The notes beneath the pieces are model-generated. The model saw only the letters and a list, made by a program, of their open reading frames with translations. It was not told the origin of the DNA and did no database searches. Made by a program: the position numbers and the translations under genes. From assembly GCA_944326685.1 (NCBI GenBank), contig CALVEV010000001.1:1-64000 (forward strand): a stretch of DNA of 64,000 nucleotides, in the 5' to 3' direction. This document shows, piece by piece, positions 15,469-24,269 of this stretch (positions are counted from its first letter, which is position 1; each line of letters begins with the position of its first letter). The DNA comes from Candidatus Gastranaerophilales bacterium. Lineage in GTDB: Bacteria; Cyanobacteriota; Vampirovibrionia; Gastranaerophilales; Gastranaerophilaceae.

Positions 15469-15726
15469 ATGGAATTGAAAGAAGAAATAAAAGATTTAAT
15501 TATTAAATCATTAGATTTAGAAGATTTAACAGTAGAAGATATAAAAGATGACGAGCCATTATTCAATGATGGATTAGGGCTTGATTCTATTGATGCATTA
15601 GAAATTGGTATGGCTTTGCAGAAGAAATATAATCTTAAACTTTCTTCTGATAAAGAAAAAAATGCTAAGCTTTTCTACTCGGTTAATACATTAGCAGAAT
15701 TTGTGGAGTCTAATAAAAATGCCTGA
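15469..15726 (+). CDS. apeE: Acyl carrier protein 1 of the APE cluster (ApeE-like)
   Basis: The 85-residue ACP has the phosphopantetheine serine in GLGLDSIDALEIG (S at residue 43). I chose the ATG at 15469, since longer readings would run back into the upstream gene. No clear ribosome site is visible and the 31-bp gap to the acyltransferase is T-rich. It overlaps the second ACP by 8 bp. Confidence 0.82.
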   Translation: MELKEEIKDLIIKSLDLEDLTVEDIKDDEPLFNDGLGLDSIDALEIGMALQKKYNLKLSSDKEKNAKLFYSVNTLAEFVESNKNA

Positions 15727-15973
15727 ATTAACAACTGATGATATTTTTCAAATACTAAAAGGGATACTTGTAGATGATTTTGAAGTACCTCCTGAAAATG
15801 TTTTGTATGATGCAAATCTATTTGAAGATTTAGATTTGGATAGTGTTGATGCGGTTGATTTGGCTGTAAGGCTTCAACAATATACAAATAAAAAAATTCC
15901 GCCTGAAAACTTTAAAGAAATTAGAACTATTAAAGATGTTGTAATGGCGATAGATAAGTTGTTGCAAGAATAA
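15719..15973 (+). CDS. apeF: Acyl carrier protein 2 of the APE cluster (ApeF-like)
   Basis: The 84-residue ACP carries the serine in DLDLDSVDAVDL (S at about residue 42). A second dedicated ACP is a hallmark of APE clusters, one for the starter and one for the growing chain. The start at 15719 overlaps the stop of ACP 1, and its own stop overlaps the next ATG (TAATGA). Confidence 0.84.
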   Translation: MPELTTDDIFQILKGILVDDFEVPPENVLYDANLFEDLDLDSVDAVDLAVRLQQYTNKKIPPENFKEIRTIKDVVMAIDKLLQE

Positions 15974-16386
15974 TGATAAAAAGATTAAAACCATTATTTC
16001 CTATAATGATAACTCTAACTGTAATTGGAGTATTTTATTATACAAGATTAAATTCATTAAAATTTTATCCTGTATTAATGAATTTTGTATTCTTTATGTT
16101 GTTTTTCATTTCATCTTTTCAGGAAGAAACAGTTATACAAAAAATTGCTCAAAAACTTGATGGGGAATTGATTCCGGAATTAGTTAATTATACGAGAAAT
16201 TTAACTTATATTTGGGTAGCTATAACAGGTATTAATTTATCTATGTCTATTCTAACCTTGTTTTATTCAAATAAAATTTGGGCATTATACAATGGATTCA
16301 TTTCATACTGCTTAATTGGTTTAACTTTTGCAATCGAATATCCAATTAGACTTTGGTATAAAAGAAAGGTTGGAGTTAAGTGCTAG
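15973..16386 (+). CDS. apeG: Four-TM membrane protein of the APE cluster (ApeG/COG4648-like)
   Basis: The 137-residue protein has four TM segments, about 8-24, 34-52, 74-96 and 102-122, and a loop QEETVIQKIAQKLDGELIPELVNYTRNLTYIW that matches the small COG4648 membrane protein found in APE clusters. Its biochemical role is unknown. The position between the ACPs and the AMP ligase is the conserved one. It overlaps the ligase gene by 7 bp. Confidence 0.7.
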   Translation: MIKRLKPLFPIMITLTVIGVFYYTRLNSLKFYPVLMNFVFFMLFFISSFQEETVIQKIAQKLDGELIPELVNYTRNLTYIWVAITGINLSMSILTLFYSNKIWALYNGFISYCLIGLTFAIEYPIRLWYKRKVGVKC

Positions 16387-17915
16387 ATAATGATAATGTT
16401 GTTTTCTTAATTCATAATGGAGAGAAAATAACATATAAAGAATTTAAGTCTGTATTAAAAAAACAGATGAGTCATATCAAAAAACTTAACCCTAATCAGG
16501 TCGTTTTATGCGGCGATGATACTTTTGTATTTTTAGTAAACTTATTCAGTTGTATTTATTTAAAAATTAATGTTGTTATAATTTCTGATAAAACAAAATT
16601 GCAGTATACAGAAGGTTTGTTTATAGATGAAATTTTTGATTCTAAAGATGAAGTTGAATTAGAAGCAATTAACCAAGATTATGTTATTAATTTTCTAACA
16701 TCAGGAACAACTTCTACTCCTAAAATGATACCTGTTGCAATAAAAAACTTGATTGCAGAAGCTCAAGATATGTCAGAAATTTATGACTTTTCAAAAGCAA
16801 CAGAGTTTTTGACTTCATCAACATTAGCTCATCATTATGGATGTACTGTATGTTTATTTTTACCAATGGTTTTAGGTATCCCAATAAATACAACAAGAGT
16901 AGTTTATCCTCAGGACTTATCTTCAGAAAATTCTGTATTTGTTTCAACGCCTGCATTTTTAAGCCGTATGGTTAAATATAATATTATTCCTGCAAATAAA
17001 CCTTTGTTAATTACATCTGCGGGGGCTAAGTTAGAAGAAAAAGATTTTGATGAATTATTAAACTATACAGATGTTATTGATATGTACGGTTGTACAGAAA
17101 CAGGTGTTCTTTGCTACAAAACAAAACCTGATATGCTACACCAATTATTAAAACGAGTTGAAATCAAAGATGATATCGTAAAAGCACCTTATATGGTATT
17201 TGAGGAGTTTCAACTTCCAGATAAAATTGTCCAAACATCTGATGTGATAAAAATAATTTCAAGAAAAGATAGAGTTGTAAAAATTCAAGATGAAAGAGTT
17301 TCATTAACTGAGTTAGAAAAATTTGTTAATGAGATTGATTTTGTAGAAAAATCTTACTGTGACAAAATTGGCGAAAAAGTTGGATGTCTGGTTGTCTTAA
17401 ATAAAGAAGGACAAGATAAATTTATTCAAAATGGAATGAAGCAAATTATCAAAGATTTAAAACAACTTCTTAAAGATAAGAGTAAAATCATTCCTCAAAA
17501 ATGGAAATTTGTTGATGAAATTCCTAAAAATTCTTTTGGAAAAATATACAGAGATTATATTTTAGAATTATTTGATATAAATTTAACACTTCCTATTATT
17601 ACGAAAAGAGAACAAACAAATTTAAGTTTGATTTTCCATAGGGATAGTAATTTCTTTAAAGGTCATTTTGATAATTACCCAATAGTTCCTGGGGTTGTTC
17701 AGCTTTATTATGCAGCGTTTTATATTAAAGAATTATTTGGATACGATATAGGTATGGGACAATTAAAGAAAATTAAATTCTCTAATTTGATAGTTCCTGA
17801 CAAAGAAATTGATTTGATTTTTACAGAAAATGAGAATTCAATTTTGTATAAATATCAAAAAGATGATAAAGTATATTCAAGTGGACAATTCCCTAAAATA
17901 AACATTTTTGAATAG
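16380..17915 (+). CDS. apeH: AMP-dependent acyl ligase fused to a hotdog dehydratase domain (ApeH-ApeI fusion)
   Basis: The N-terminal adenylating ligase has LTSGTTSTPK (106-115), YGCTETG (236-242) and the C-terminal catalytic K388 in PKNSFGKIY. It should activate the aromatic starter acid and load an ACP. Residues about 415-511 form a second domain, with FHRDSNFFKGHFDNYPIVPG containing H429 of the FabZ-like hotdog family. This is the ApeI-type dehydratase that is often a separate gene. The start codon is GTG at 16380. At 511 residues the fusion has no sign of a frameshift. Confidence 0.83.
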   Translation: MLDNDNVVFLIHNGEKITYKEFKSVLKKQMSHIKKLNPNQVVLCGDDTFVFLVNLFSCIYLKINVVIISDKTKLQYTEGLFIDEIFDSKDEVELEAINQDYVINFLTSGTTSTPKMIPVAIKNLIAEAQDMSEIYDFSKATEFLTSSTLAHHYGCTVCLFLPMVLGIPINTTRVVYPQDLSSENSVFVSTPAFLSRMVKYNIIPANKPLLITSAGAKLEEKDFDELLNYTDVIDMYGCTETGVLCYKTKPDMLHQLLKRVEIKDDIVKAPYMVFEEFQLPDKIVQTSDVIKIISRKDRVVKIQDERVSLTELEKFVNEIDFVEKSYCDKIGEKVGCLVVLNKEGQDKFIQNGMKQIIKDLKQLLKDKSKIIPQKWKFVDEIPKNSFGKIYRDYILELFDINLTLPIITKREQTNLSLIFHRDSNFFKGHFDNYPIVPGVVQLYYAAFYIKELFGYDIGMGQLKKIKFSNLIVPDKEIDLIFTENENSILYKYQKDDKVYSSGQFPKINIFE

Positions 17916-17924
17916 GAGCTTGTT

Positions 17925-18374
17925 ATGATAAAAACGACAACATATATTGATGTTCAGTTTTATGATTTAGATCCGATGAATATTGTCTGGCATGGGAATT
18001 ATATAAAATATTTAGAACAAGCTCGTTGTGAAATGTTTGATAAAATGAATTATTCATATATGGATATGTATAATGACGGCTTTATGTATCCTATTGTCAA
18101 AATGGATATGAAATATATTAAGCCATTAAATTTTGGCGACAGAATTAGGATAGAATGTGAATTGGAAGAAATTGAGCCATCAATTATAATAAAATACACA
18201 ATTTATAATGATAAAACTGATGAAAAAATATTCACAGCAAAATCAATGCAAATGTGTGTTGAAGTTAAGACTAATAACGCAATATATAATGTTCCTAAAA
18301 ATATGAAAGAAAAAATAAAAGAATATGAAAAATTTATTGAAAATAATTCTAATAATGATATTAACAACAAATAA
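17925..18374 (+). CDS. apeK: 4HBT-type acyl thioesterase (ApeK-like)
   Basis: Hotdog thioesterase of the 4-hydroxybenzoyl-CoA/YbgC type, 149 residues. The signature YDLDPMNIVWHGNYIKYLEQAR places the catalytic acid at D16 and a conserved His at 23. It should release or edit acyl chains. The AGGAG 7 nt before the ATG is one of the clearest ribosome sites in the operon. Its last 50 bp overlap the LolA-like gene, an unusually long overlap. Confidence 0.82.
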   Translation: MIKTTTYIDVQFYDLDPMNIVWHGNYIKYLEQARCEMFDKMNYSYMDMYNDGFMYPIVKMDMKYIKPLNFGDRIRIECELEEIEPSIIIKYTIYNDKTDEKIFTAKSMQMCVEVKTNNAIYNVPKNMKEKIKEYEKFIENNSNNDINNK

Positions 18375-18837
18375 TGTTCTAGCATCAGATGTTTTTTCTC
18401 ATCCATCTTGTGCCAGATGTGTTATGAATTCTATTCCTGATTTTGGAAACAATGTAAGATGCAAATTTACCCAAACAAAAACAATACCAAATTCTCCTGT
18501 TGTTTTAAACTCAGGCGGAGATTTTGTTTTTGATAAAAATAGAGGTGTTATTTTTTATACAAAATATCCTGTTAATATGACAACTGCTTATAATCGAAAT
18601 GAACAAGTTAATAAGATAATTAATGATATTGTAAATAGAAATTATTCATCTTTAGAAAAGAATTTTGATTTTTATTTTGTTAAATCTAATCATTGGGAAT
18701 TGGGGTTAGTTCCTAGAAATTCTCAAATGAAAAGATATGTCAAAAGATTATATATATCAGGCGATAACAAAATTAATGTAATAGAAATAAAAAATGTTGA
18801 TGGAAGTTCAACAAGAATTAATTTTAAGGAAAGCTAA
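18325..18837 (+). CDS. apeL: LolA-like periplasmic carrier (ApeL-like)
   Basis: The 170-residue protein begins with a signal peptide (1-20, ending VLAS). Then come CKFTQTKTIPNSPVVLNSGGDFVFDKNRGVIFYTKYP, the FxQ...G.f.f.kP.rl pattern of LolA-family lipoprotein carriers, and a C-terminal beta-strand region. It should carry the lipidated polyene through the periplasm. It overlaps the thioesterase gene by 50 bp and the MMPL gene by one base (TAATG). Confidence 0.75.
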   Translation: MKNLLKIILIMILTTNNVLASDVFSHPSCARCVMNSIPDFGNNVRCKFTQTKTIPNSPVVLNSGGDFVFDKNRGVIFYTKYPVNMTTAYNRNEQVNKIINDIVNRNYSSLEKNFDFYFVKSNHWELGLVPRNSQMKRYVKRLYISGDNKINVIEIKNVDGSSTRINFKES

Positions 18838-20855
18838 TGAAAAAGGCTATAACTTTAATTTTAATATTTTTTGTTGGGTTAGTTTATGTATTTATAAATA
18901 AACCTTCTTTTGAAACAGATATTCTAAAATCTATTATAAAAGAAGATGCGCAAACCAAAGTTTTAATTGATTTAAACAAAAAAGTTAATTCTGATATAAG
19001 TGTAATTTTTGAATCTGATGATTCTGTTGTATTGAAACAGGAGCAGGAAAAATTTTGTAAGGAAATTGTCGATAAAAAAGCAGGGAATATAATTTCAACA
19101 GATGAGTCAAGTTATTTGTCTAAACTTAATAGCAACCCTAAAATTTTCTTAACTTATAAAACAAGAGAATTATTAAAACAGGGTAAATATTCAGATATTC
19201 AAAATAATAGTCTTATGCTTTTATATAATCCTATGGGGATTCCAATAGTTAGCGTAGAAAAAGATCCATACTTATTTGTAACAGATTTTATTCAAACAAA
19301 TTTTAATAATAGTTTTTATATGAATGACAAATTCTATTCAATAATCAAAGTTAAAACACAAGATGTTGGAAAAATAATTTCTATTGCAAAACATTATAAT
19401 ACTTATTTGTCAGGGACACCAGTTCATTCATACAAAACAGCAAAATTATCATCTATTCAGATAAATATATTCTGTATTCTAGCGGTATTATTTGTAATAT
19501 TTTTGTGTAGCTATATGTTCTCATCTTACAAAATATTTTTTGCAATAATGATGAGTATATTATTTGGCTTTGGTTGCGGATATATTGGAACATCTTTAAT
19601 ATTTAATCAAATCCATATTCTGACAATGGTATTTGCAACAACATTGATAGGGATTGGTATAGATTATTCACTCCATTATTATTCACATAAAATACACGAT
19701 AAAATATTTTACAAAAACCTAACATCTTCAATGCTTACAACAATAATAGCATTCGCTCTTTTATTGATTCCAAATATTAATTTATTAAACCAAATATCTG
19801 TGTATACAATATTTGGACTTATTGGAGTTTATTTATTTGTGTTATTTATATTTCCTATCTTGCCATTTGAAGCTGGGAATATAAAAGAAGATTGTCCTCA
19901 AATAAAGATAAATAAAAAAGTATTTTATATAATAACTTTAGGCTTAATTATAATAGGTTTTTCTCAGCTAAAATTTGATGACAGTATAAAAAATCTTTAT
20001 ACTCCAAATAAATCATTGGCAAAAGCCGAAAAGATAAACCAACAATTAGTTAATCCTGAAAATAAAGATATATGTTTTATAATTGTTCCAAATCAAGAAA
20101 AAGAAGAAATTATAACAGATATTTTGAATAAAAATAATGTGAATTATATTTCAGGAACAAAGTTTGTTCCAACAACTGAAAGACAAAAAGAGAATATAAA
20201 CCTTGTTAATAATTTGTATAAAAATAATTTAGATAAATATGCAACTTTCTTAACTAAAGAGCAAATATCAAATATAAAACAAGAAAAATCCAGTTTGATT
20301 AATGATTTTGATTACTCATCTTTTAAATTAGATGATAACAGATATTTTATTCTAGCTTATGATTTAGATAAATCTATTTTGGGAAATATCAATGATATTC
20401 AAATAGTTAATATTCAAAAAGATGTTTCAGAAAATTTGTATAAATGTAGAAAAAATATTGAGCCTGTGATTCCAATACTATTTTTATCTTTGATATTATT
20501 TTTATCAATTTTGTATGGCAAAAAATCTCTAAAAATAATTATTCCGCCAATTCTAGGTGTATTAATAAGTATTGCAATTACTCAAATATTTAAAATCCCT
20601 GTGAATGTTTTTACAATCCTTACTGGATTTTTGATAATAGGTTTTACAATAGATTATTCTATTTTTAAATCTAGTGGAGGTAAAAATTCTAATATTGCAG
20701 TATTGTTAGCTTGTGCATCAACTGTATTTTCATTCTTTCTTTTGATATTTGCAGGTTTCAAACTTATAAGTACATTAGGATTGATGTTATCAGTTGGAAT
20801 AATTGCCTCATATATTTCAAGCTGTGTGCTATTTGACGATACTGATAAAATATAG
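18837..20855 (+). CDS. apeM: MMPL/RND-type exporter (ApeM-like)
   Basis: The 672-residue protein has the two-fold MMPL layout: TM1 at 4-20, a periplasmic domain to about 200, five TM segments (about 205-345), TM7 at about 362-378, a second periplasmic domain, and a final TM bundle from about 545. The conserved GIGIDYSLHY in the first half and GFTIDYSIF in the second mark the paired TM4-like helices. It probably moves the lipid-linked polyene across or out of the inner membrane. The last 202 bp are overlapped in antisense by the phosphopantetheinyl transferase gene. Confidence 0.85.
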   Translation: MKKAITLILIFFVGLVYVFINKPSFETDILKSIIKEDAQTKVLIDLNKKVNSDISVIFESDDSVVLKQEQEKFCKEIVDKKAGNIISTDESSYLSKLNSNPKIFLTYKTRELLKQGKYSDIQNNSLMLLYNPMGIPIVSVEKDPYLFVTDFIQTNFNNSFYMNDKFYSIIKVKTQDVGKIISIAKHYNTYLSGTPVHSYKTAKLSSIQINIFCILAVLFVIFLCSYMFSSYKIFFAIMMSILFGFGCGYIGTSLIFNQIHILTMVFATTLIGIGIDYSLHYYSHKIHDKIFYKNLTSSMLTTIIAFALLLIPNINLLNQISVYTIFGLIGVYLFVLFIFPILPFEAGNIKEDCPQIKINKKVFYIITLGLIIIGFSQLKFDDSIKNLYTPNKSLAKAEKINQQLVNPENKDICFIIVPNQEKEEIITDILNKNNVNYISGTKFVPTTERQKENINLVNNLYKNNLDKYATFLTKEQISNIKQEKSSLINDFDYSSFKLDDNRYFILAYDLDKSILGNINDIQIVNIQKDVSENLYKCRKNIEPVIPILFLSLILFLSILYGKKSLKIIIPPILGVLISIAITQIFKIPVNVFTILTGFLIIGFTIDYSIFKSSGGKNSNIAVLLACASTVFSFFLLIFAGFKLISTLGLMLSVGIIASYISSCVLFDDTDKI

Positions 20856-21301
20856 TTGTCTAATTTGTAACTTATAGATTTATCCTTTAGTCCTGATTTA
20901 ATTCTTGCTTCATAATCAGTCCAGAGTTGATAAAATTGGTTTGAATTAACATCTTTTTCAAGATTATAGTGATTTAATATTGATTTAAAATCTCTATCTC
21001 TAATTTGTTCAATATCAACTCCAATAGGAGTTTTTGATAGAGCAATCATTACATAATTTTTAGAATGCGAAATACTAAAACTTATATCTTTATCTAAACA
21101 GGGTTTTCCAGTTTTATCAATTGAGATATTATATTCTTTTATTCCATAAAATTTGTTTAAACAAAAATCTACTAGAAATCTTCCTAAAGAATGTTGAAGA
21201 AGTTTTTTTTCATTTTTTATATCTTTTTGAGCAAAACTAAGGATTTGTGATTTGTTGTTAGAGTTTATTATATTATCAATATTTGCAAGAACTACTTTCA
21301 T
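20654..21301 (-). CDS. Sfp-type 4'-phosphopantetheinyl transferase
   Basis: This enzyme would attach phosphopantetheine to the cluster's ACPs. It shows GKPCLDKDISFSISHS (65-80), GVDIE (94-98) and WTDYEARIKSG (127-137). The last normally reads WTxKEAxxK, so the lysine of KEA is a tyrosine here. Residues about 150-215 are encoded on the antisense of the MMPL gene and do not look like the usual Sfp C-terminal strands, so the natural stop seems to have been lost. The functional core probably ends near residue 155. Confidence 0.78.
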   Translation of the reverse strand: MKVVLANIDNIINSNNKSQILSFAQKDIKNEKKLLQHSLGRFLVDFCLNKFYGIKEYNISIDKTGKPCLDKDISFSISHSKNYVMIALSKTPIGVDIEQIRDRDFKSILNHYNLEKDVNSNQFYQLWTDYEARIKSGLKDKSISYKLDNYILSVSSNSTQLEIYEAIIPTDNINPNVLISLKPANIKRKNENTVDAQANNTAILEFLPPLDLKIE

Positions 21302-21303
21302 GC

Positions 21304-21309
21304 TAAAAT
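21304..21309 (+). promoter_or_regulatory. Extended -10 box, leaderless acyltransferase gene
   Basis: TGC plus TAAAAT ends 6 nt before the ATG at 21316, with TTGCAA 15 nt upstream. No Shine-Dalgarno is present. Confidence 0.5.
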
Positions 21310-21315
21310 TCTAAC

Positions 21316-22212
21316 ATGAAGAAAAAATGGTATCAGATAAAAGAACGTTCAGCAGGGATAAAGCGTTTAAAAGTAACTTGGTTTATATATAAATTATTGG
21401 GAAGAAAGCCGGTTGAATGGATTGCTTGGTGGGTTGGATTAATTACATTTTTATCCTCAAGAAGTTTAAGAGAGTATTCCAAAATATATTTTGATACCTT
21501 GTATAAATATACAAATAATAGAAAATATAAACCTTCTTTTATAAACTCATTTAAGCATATTTTATCTTATTCATTATCATTGGTTGATAAGTTGGAAGTA
21601 TATGGAAATACAACCAAATTAAATTTTGAGATAGAAGATAATGAGTTAAAACAAGAACTAAAAAATAAAGGTATATTTTTTATCGTTACTCATACAGGAA
21701 ACATTGAACTTATGAGAAATTTAATGATGAAAAAGAACCATAAAAAAGTGAATATTTTTATGCAAAAATCCCATTGTGAAAAGTTCAATGATTTTATAAA
21801 TACCCTATCAAAAACACAAGATATATCAGTTTATCCTGTTGAAGAAATAGGAATTGAAACAGCTATCGATATAAAATCAAAGCTTGAAAATGGTGAAATT
21901 GTATTTATGTCAGGTGATAGATTATCTGCTCAAAATACAAACAAATGTTATGATGCAACTCTTTTAGGTAGAAACGTCAAAATGCCCCTTGGGACATTAA
22001 AGTTTGCATTAATGATGGATAGCCCAATTTATATGCTGGCATGTTTGAAAGAAAAGAATAATAATTTTATAGTTAAATCATCAAAATTCAATAGAGATAA
22101 TTCTCGCAGTGATAATTTAGAAAACCTTCAAAAAAGTTTTGTAGAATTTTTAGAAAAAATAACTCTAGAATATCCTTATCAGTTTTATAATTTTTATGAT
22201 TTTTTTGAATAA
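21316..22212 (+). CDS. LpxL/HtrB-family lipid A-type acyltransferase
   Basis: The 298-residue inner-membrane-associated acyltransferase has the HX4E motif at H126-E131 (THTGNIEL), then FMSGDR (about 203-208) and KMPLGTLKFAL, as in the LpxL family. The missing long N-terminal TM is replaced by a short hydrophobic stretch (33-48). Such an acyltransferase is part of many APE clusters, where it may add the polyenoic acid to the glycolipid head group. It could also act in lipid A synthesis. It lies just after the APE genes but on its own leaderless-type promoter. Confidence 0.8.
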   Translation: MKKKWYQIKERSAGIKRLKVTWFIYKLLGRKPVEWIAWWVGLITFLSSRSLREYSKIYFDTLYKYTNNRKYKPSFINSFKHILSYSLSLVDKLEVYGNTTKLNFEIEDNELKQELKNKGIFFIVTHTGNIELMRNLMMKKNHKKVNIFMQKSHCEKFNDFINTLSKTQDISVYPVEEIGIETAIDIKSKLENGEIVFMSGDRLSAQNTNKCYDATLLGRNVKMPLGTLKFALMMDSPIYMLACLKEKNNNFIVKSSKFNRDNSRSDNLENLQKSFVEFLEKITLEYPYQFYNFYDFFE

Positions 22213-22217
22213 TATGA

Positions 22218-22223
22218 TATAAT
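22218..22223 (+). promoter_or_regulatory. -10 box of the 22266 gene
   Basis: TATAAT 42 nt before the chosen ATG. It starts transcription downstream of the alternative ATG at 22224, supporting the start at 22266. Confidence 0.5.
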
Positions 22224-22265
22224 TTGCTCAATACAATTATTATTTTGGTAAGTTTTGAGGTAAAT

Positions 22266-22763
22266 ATGAAAAAGCAATTAGCACTATTTATTATGTTGGC
22301 AATCTTGTTGCCTAATTTATCTGTTTTTGCAGAAACATCTGATAACACAACAGAAGTTGTTGCACCAAAATGGGAAGATTATATCCCAACAAAATATCAG
22401 AATCCAAGAAAATTTAGTAGAGGAAAAACAATAGGTGAACTTGCAACAGGTATTGTATTAACCGAACTTTTAATAACAGCTCCTATTGGAATTCCAATGA
22501 TTGTTCATTCGACTACAAAAATGAAAAATATAAATTATTATCATAAAAAGATAAAATTTGAAAATGGCTTAGCAGAAGCAGAAAAAATACAGAATCCAAA
22601 AGATAAAGAATTATATTATCAAAATCTATTAAATGATTGTGATATGACAGTAGAAGATAAAATTAAACAAGAAAAAAAACAAGCTAAGATAGATAAGAAG
22701 ATTGCAAAAAAAGAAGCAAAAGAACAAAAGAAACAAGAAAAATTAGAGTCTGAAGAAATTTAA
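22266..22763 (+). CDS. Secreted or membrane-anchored protein with lysine-rich coiled-coil tail
   Basis: Unrecognised. A signal peptide covers residues 1-22 (ending VFAET). A second hydrophobic stretch lies at about 60-85 (IGELATGIVLTELLITAPIGIPMIVH), and a C-terminal region rich in Lys, Glu and Gln looks like a coiled coil. It is 165 residues long. The start has GAGGTAAAT before it. It could be a periplasmic partner of the TolC-like protein that follows, but nothing in the sequence proves this. Confidence 0.6.
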   Translation: MKKQLALFIMLAILLPNLSVFAETSDNTTEVVAPKWEDYIPTKYQNPRKFSRGKTIGELATGIVLTELLITAPIGIPMIVHSTTKMKNINYYHKKIKFENGLAEAEKIQNPKDKELYYQNLLNDCDMTVEDKIKQEKKQAKIDKKIAKKEAKEQKKQEKLESEEI

Positions 22764-22813
22764 ATTGTAATAGCTATTTGTCTATAAAATTTTTTATCAT
22801 AAAATAATATTAT

Positions 22814-24100
22814 ATGAAGAGATTTATTCTGGCAGTATTATTAATGTTTAACATTTGCTTGGCATCATACGCAATTGTTGATCCAAGTGAGCTTGCTCAT
22901 TCTGAAACAGATAGACATAAAATATCTTTAGAAGAAGCAATGAATCTAGCATTGGAAGGTAATATTGAGCTTCAAGAACAAAGAAAAGATTTAGGAATCT
23001 CTCAAAATGATGTAAAAAAAGCTAATGCTCTAAGAAACCCACAATTCCAATCAAATTTATTAATGGGGCCTATTGCCAGAGGTAATTCCAGTCAAATCGG
23101 TATAACATTACCTATTGAAATTACAAAACGTGGAGCAAGAAAAAAATCTGCACAAGCAGAACTTTCATACACCCAAAATAAAATTAAAGATTATGAATTT
23201 AAGCTAAAATTAAGAGTTAGAATATCTTATTTCAATTTGCTTGTTGCAAAATCTGAATTAAGAATTTTAGAAGAAAGACGAGATTTATTAGAAGATTTAT
23301 TAGATATTGCTAAGAAACGTCCAAAATCTTCACCTAACTATGAAATAGATGTTCTTCAAGCTGATATGAGATTGAAGAAACAATTAGTACAAATAAATAG
23401 AGCTCAAGCAGATATCAGAACTGCTCAATATAATTTTAATAAAGTTCTTAATTTAGCAAACAATCCAACTTTGTATGATGCAAAAGAAGATTCAATTTTC
23501 AGTAAAGAATTCTTTACTCAATTGAGCTTACCTGATTATACAGAATTAGAATCAGTAGCATTTAAGAACCGTTATGATATCAAAATGGCTGAAGATAAAG
23601 TTCAAAAAGCTAAAAGAGATATTACAGTTGCTGTAAGACAAAGAGTTCCTGATTTGTATTTATCAGGTGGTTATGCGTTCGCACATGATGGTACTCCAGG
23701 TGCTTATGTTGGTGCTGGTTTTGATATCCCATCATTATATTTGTATAATCCTGAAATTAAAAATGCAAAATTAGAATATGAAAAAGCACAATTGGAATAC
23801 AATTCAATTATTAATATTACAAAAAATGTTATTCATACCAATTATGATAAATTTGTAATGGCTCAAGAAAATGTTGAACATTATAAAGATATTTTAGACG
23901 AATCAAGAAAAATTCTTAATTTATCAAAACAAAGATACCAAAAAGGTAATACAGTATTAACTAACTTAATCGTTGTAGAACATTCTCATCAAGAATTGTT
24001 GAACGAGTTTATTGACGCAATGCGAGTTTACTACAATTCTTATATTGCACTACTTCAAGAAATAGGACTTGATAACTTCACTATTGATGTAGATTTATAA
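22814..24100 (+). CDS. TolC-family outer membrane efflux protein
   Basis: Outer membrane channel component of export systems, 428 residues. A signal peptide covers 1-21. Two repeated helical modules of the OEP family follow, for example ISLEEAMNLALEGNIELQEQRKDL (first repeat) and LESVAFKNRYDIKMAEDKVQKAKRDI (second), each followed by helices with the LYLSGGYAF-type strands. It is close to the CusC/TolC type in length. It might serve as exit route for the APE exporter, but it may belong to any pump. The -35/-10 pair TTGTCT-N16-TAAAAT ends 8 nt before the ATG, so the transcript may be leaderless. Confidence 0.85.
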   Translation: MKRFILAVLLMFNICLASYAIVDPSELAHSETDRHKISLEEAMNLALEGNIELQEQRKDLGISQNDVKKANALRNPQFQSNLLMGPIARGNSSQIGITLPIEITKRGARKKSAQAELSYTQNKIKDYEFKLKLRVRISYFNLLVAKSELRILEERRDLLEDLLDIAKKRPKSSPNYEIDVLQADMRLKKQLVQINRAQADIRTAQYNFNKVLNLANNPTLYDAKEDSIFSKEFFTQLSLPDYTELESVAFKNRYDIKMAEDKVQKAKRDITVAVRQRVPDLYLSGGYAFAHDGTPGAYVGAGFDIPSLYLYNPEIKNAKLEYEKAQLEYNSIINITKNVIHTNYDKFVMAQENVEHYKDILDESRKILNLSKQRYQKGNTVLTNLIVVEHSHQELLNEFIDAMRVYYNSYIALLQEIGLDNFTIDVDL

Positions 24101-24143
24101 AATATTAATTATTGTAAAAGATTTGACCAGTCACAAAATATAT

Positions 24144-24172
24144 TTGAGAAAAAAACATGTTTATACTACACT
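24144..24172 (+). promoter_or_regulatory. Promoter of rpsB
   Basis: TTGAGA (24144-24149), 17 nt, TACACT (24167-24172). The leader before the AAAGGAG ribosome site is about 80 nt and contains short hairpins such as AGGA-GTA-TCCT near 24200. Autogenous control by S2 is possible but not shown. Confidence 0.5.
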
Positions 24173-24269
24173 ATAAATGGTTACACTGGTTCGATAGGAG
24201 TATCCTAGTCTTAAAAAAGATGGAACAGGTAGCCCGTAGTAAAGTACATTAAGATAAAGGAGAAATGCT

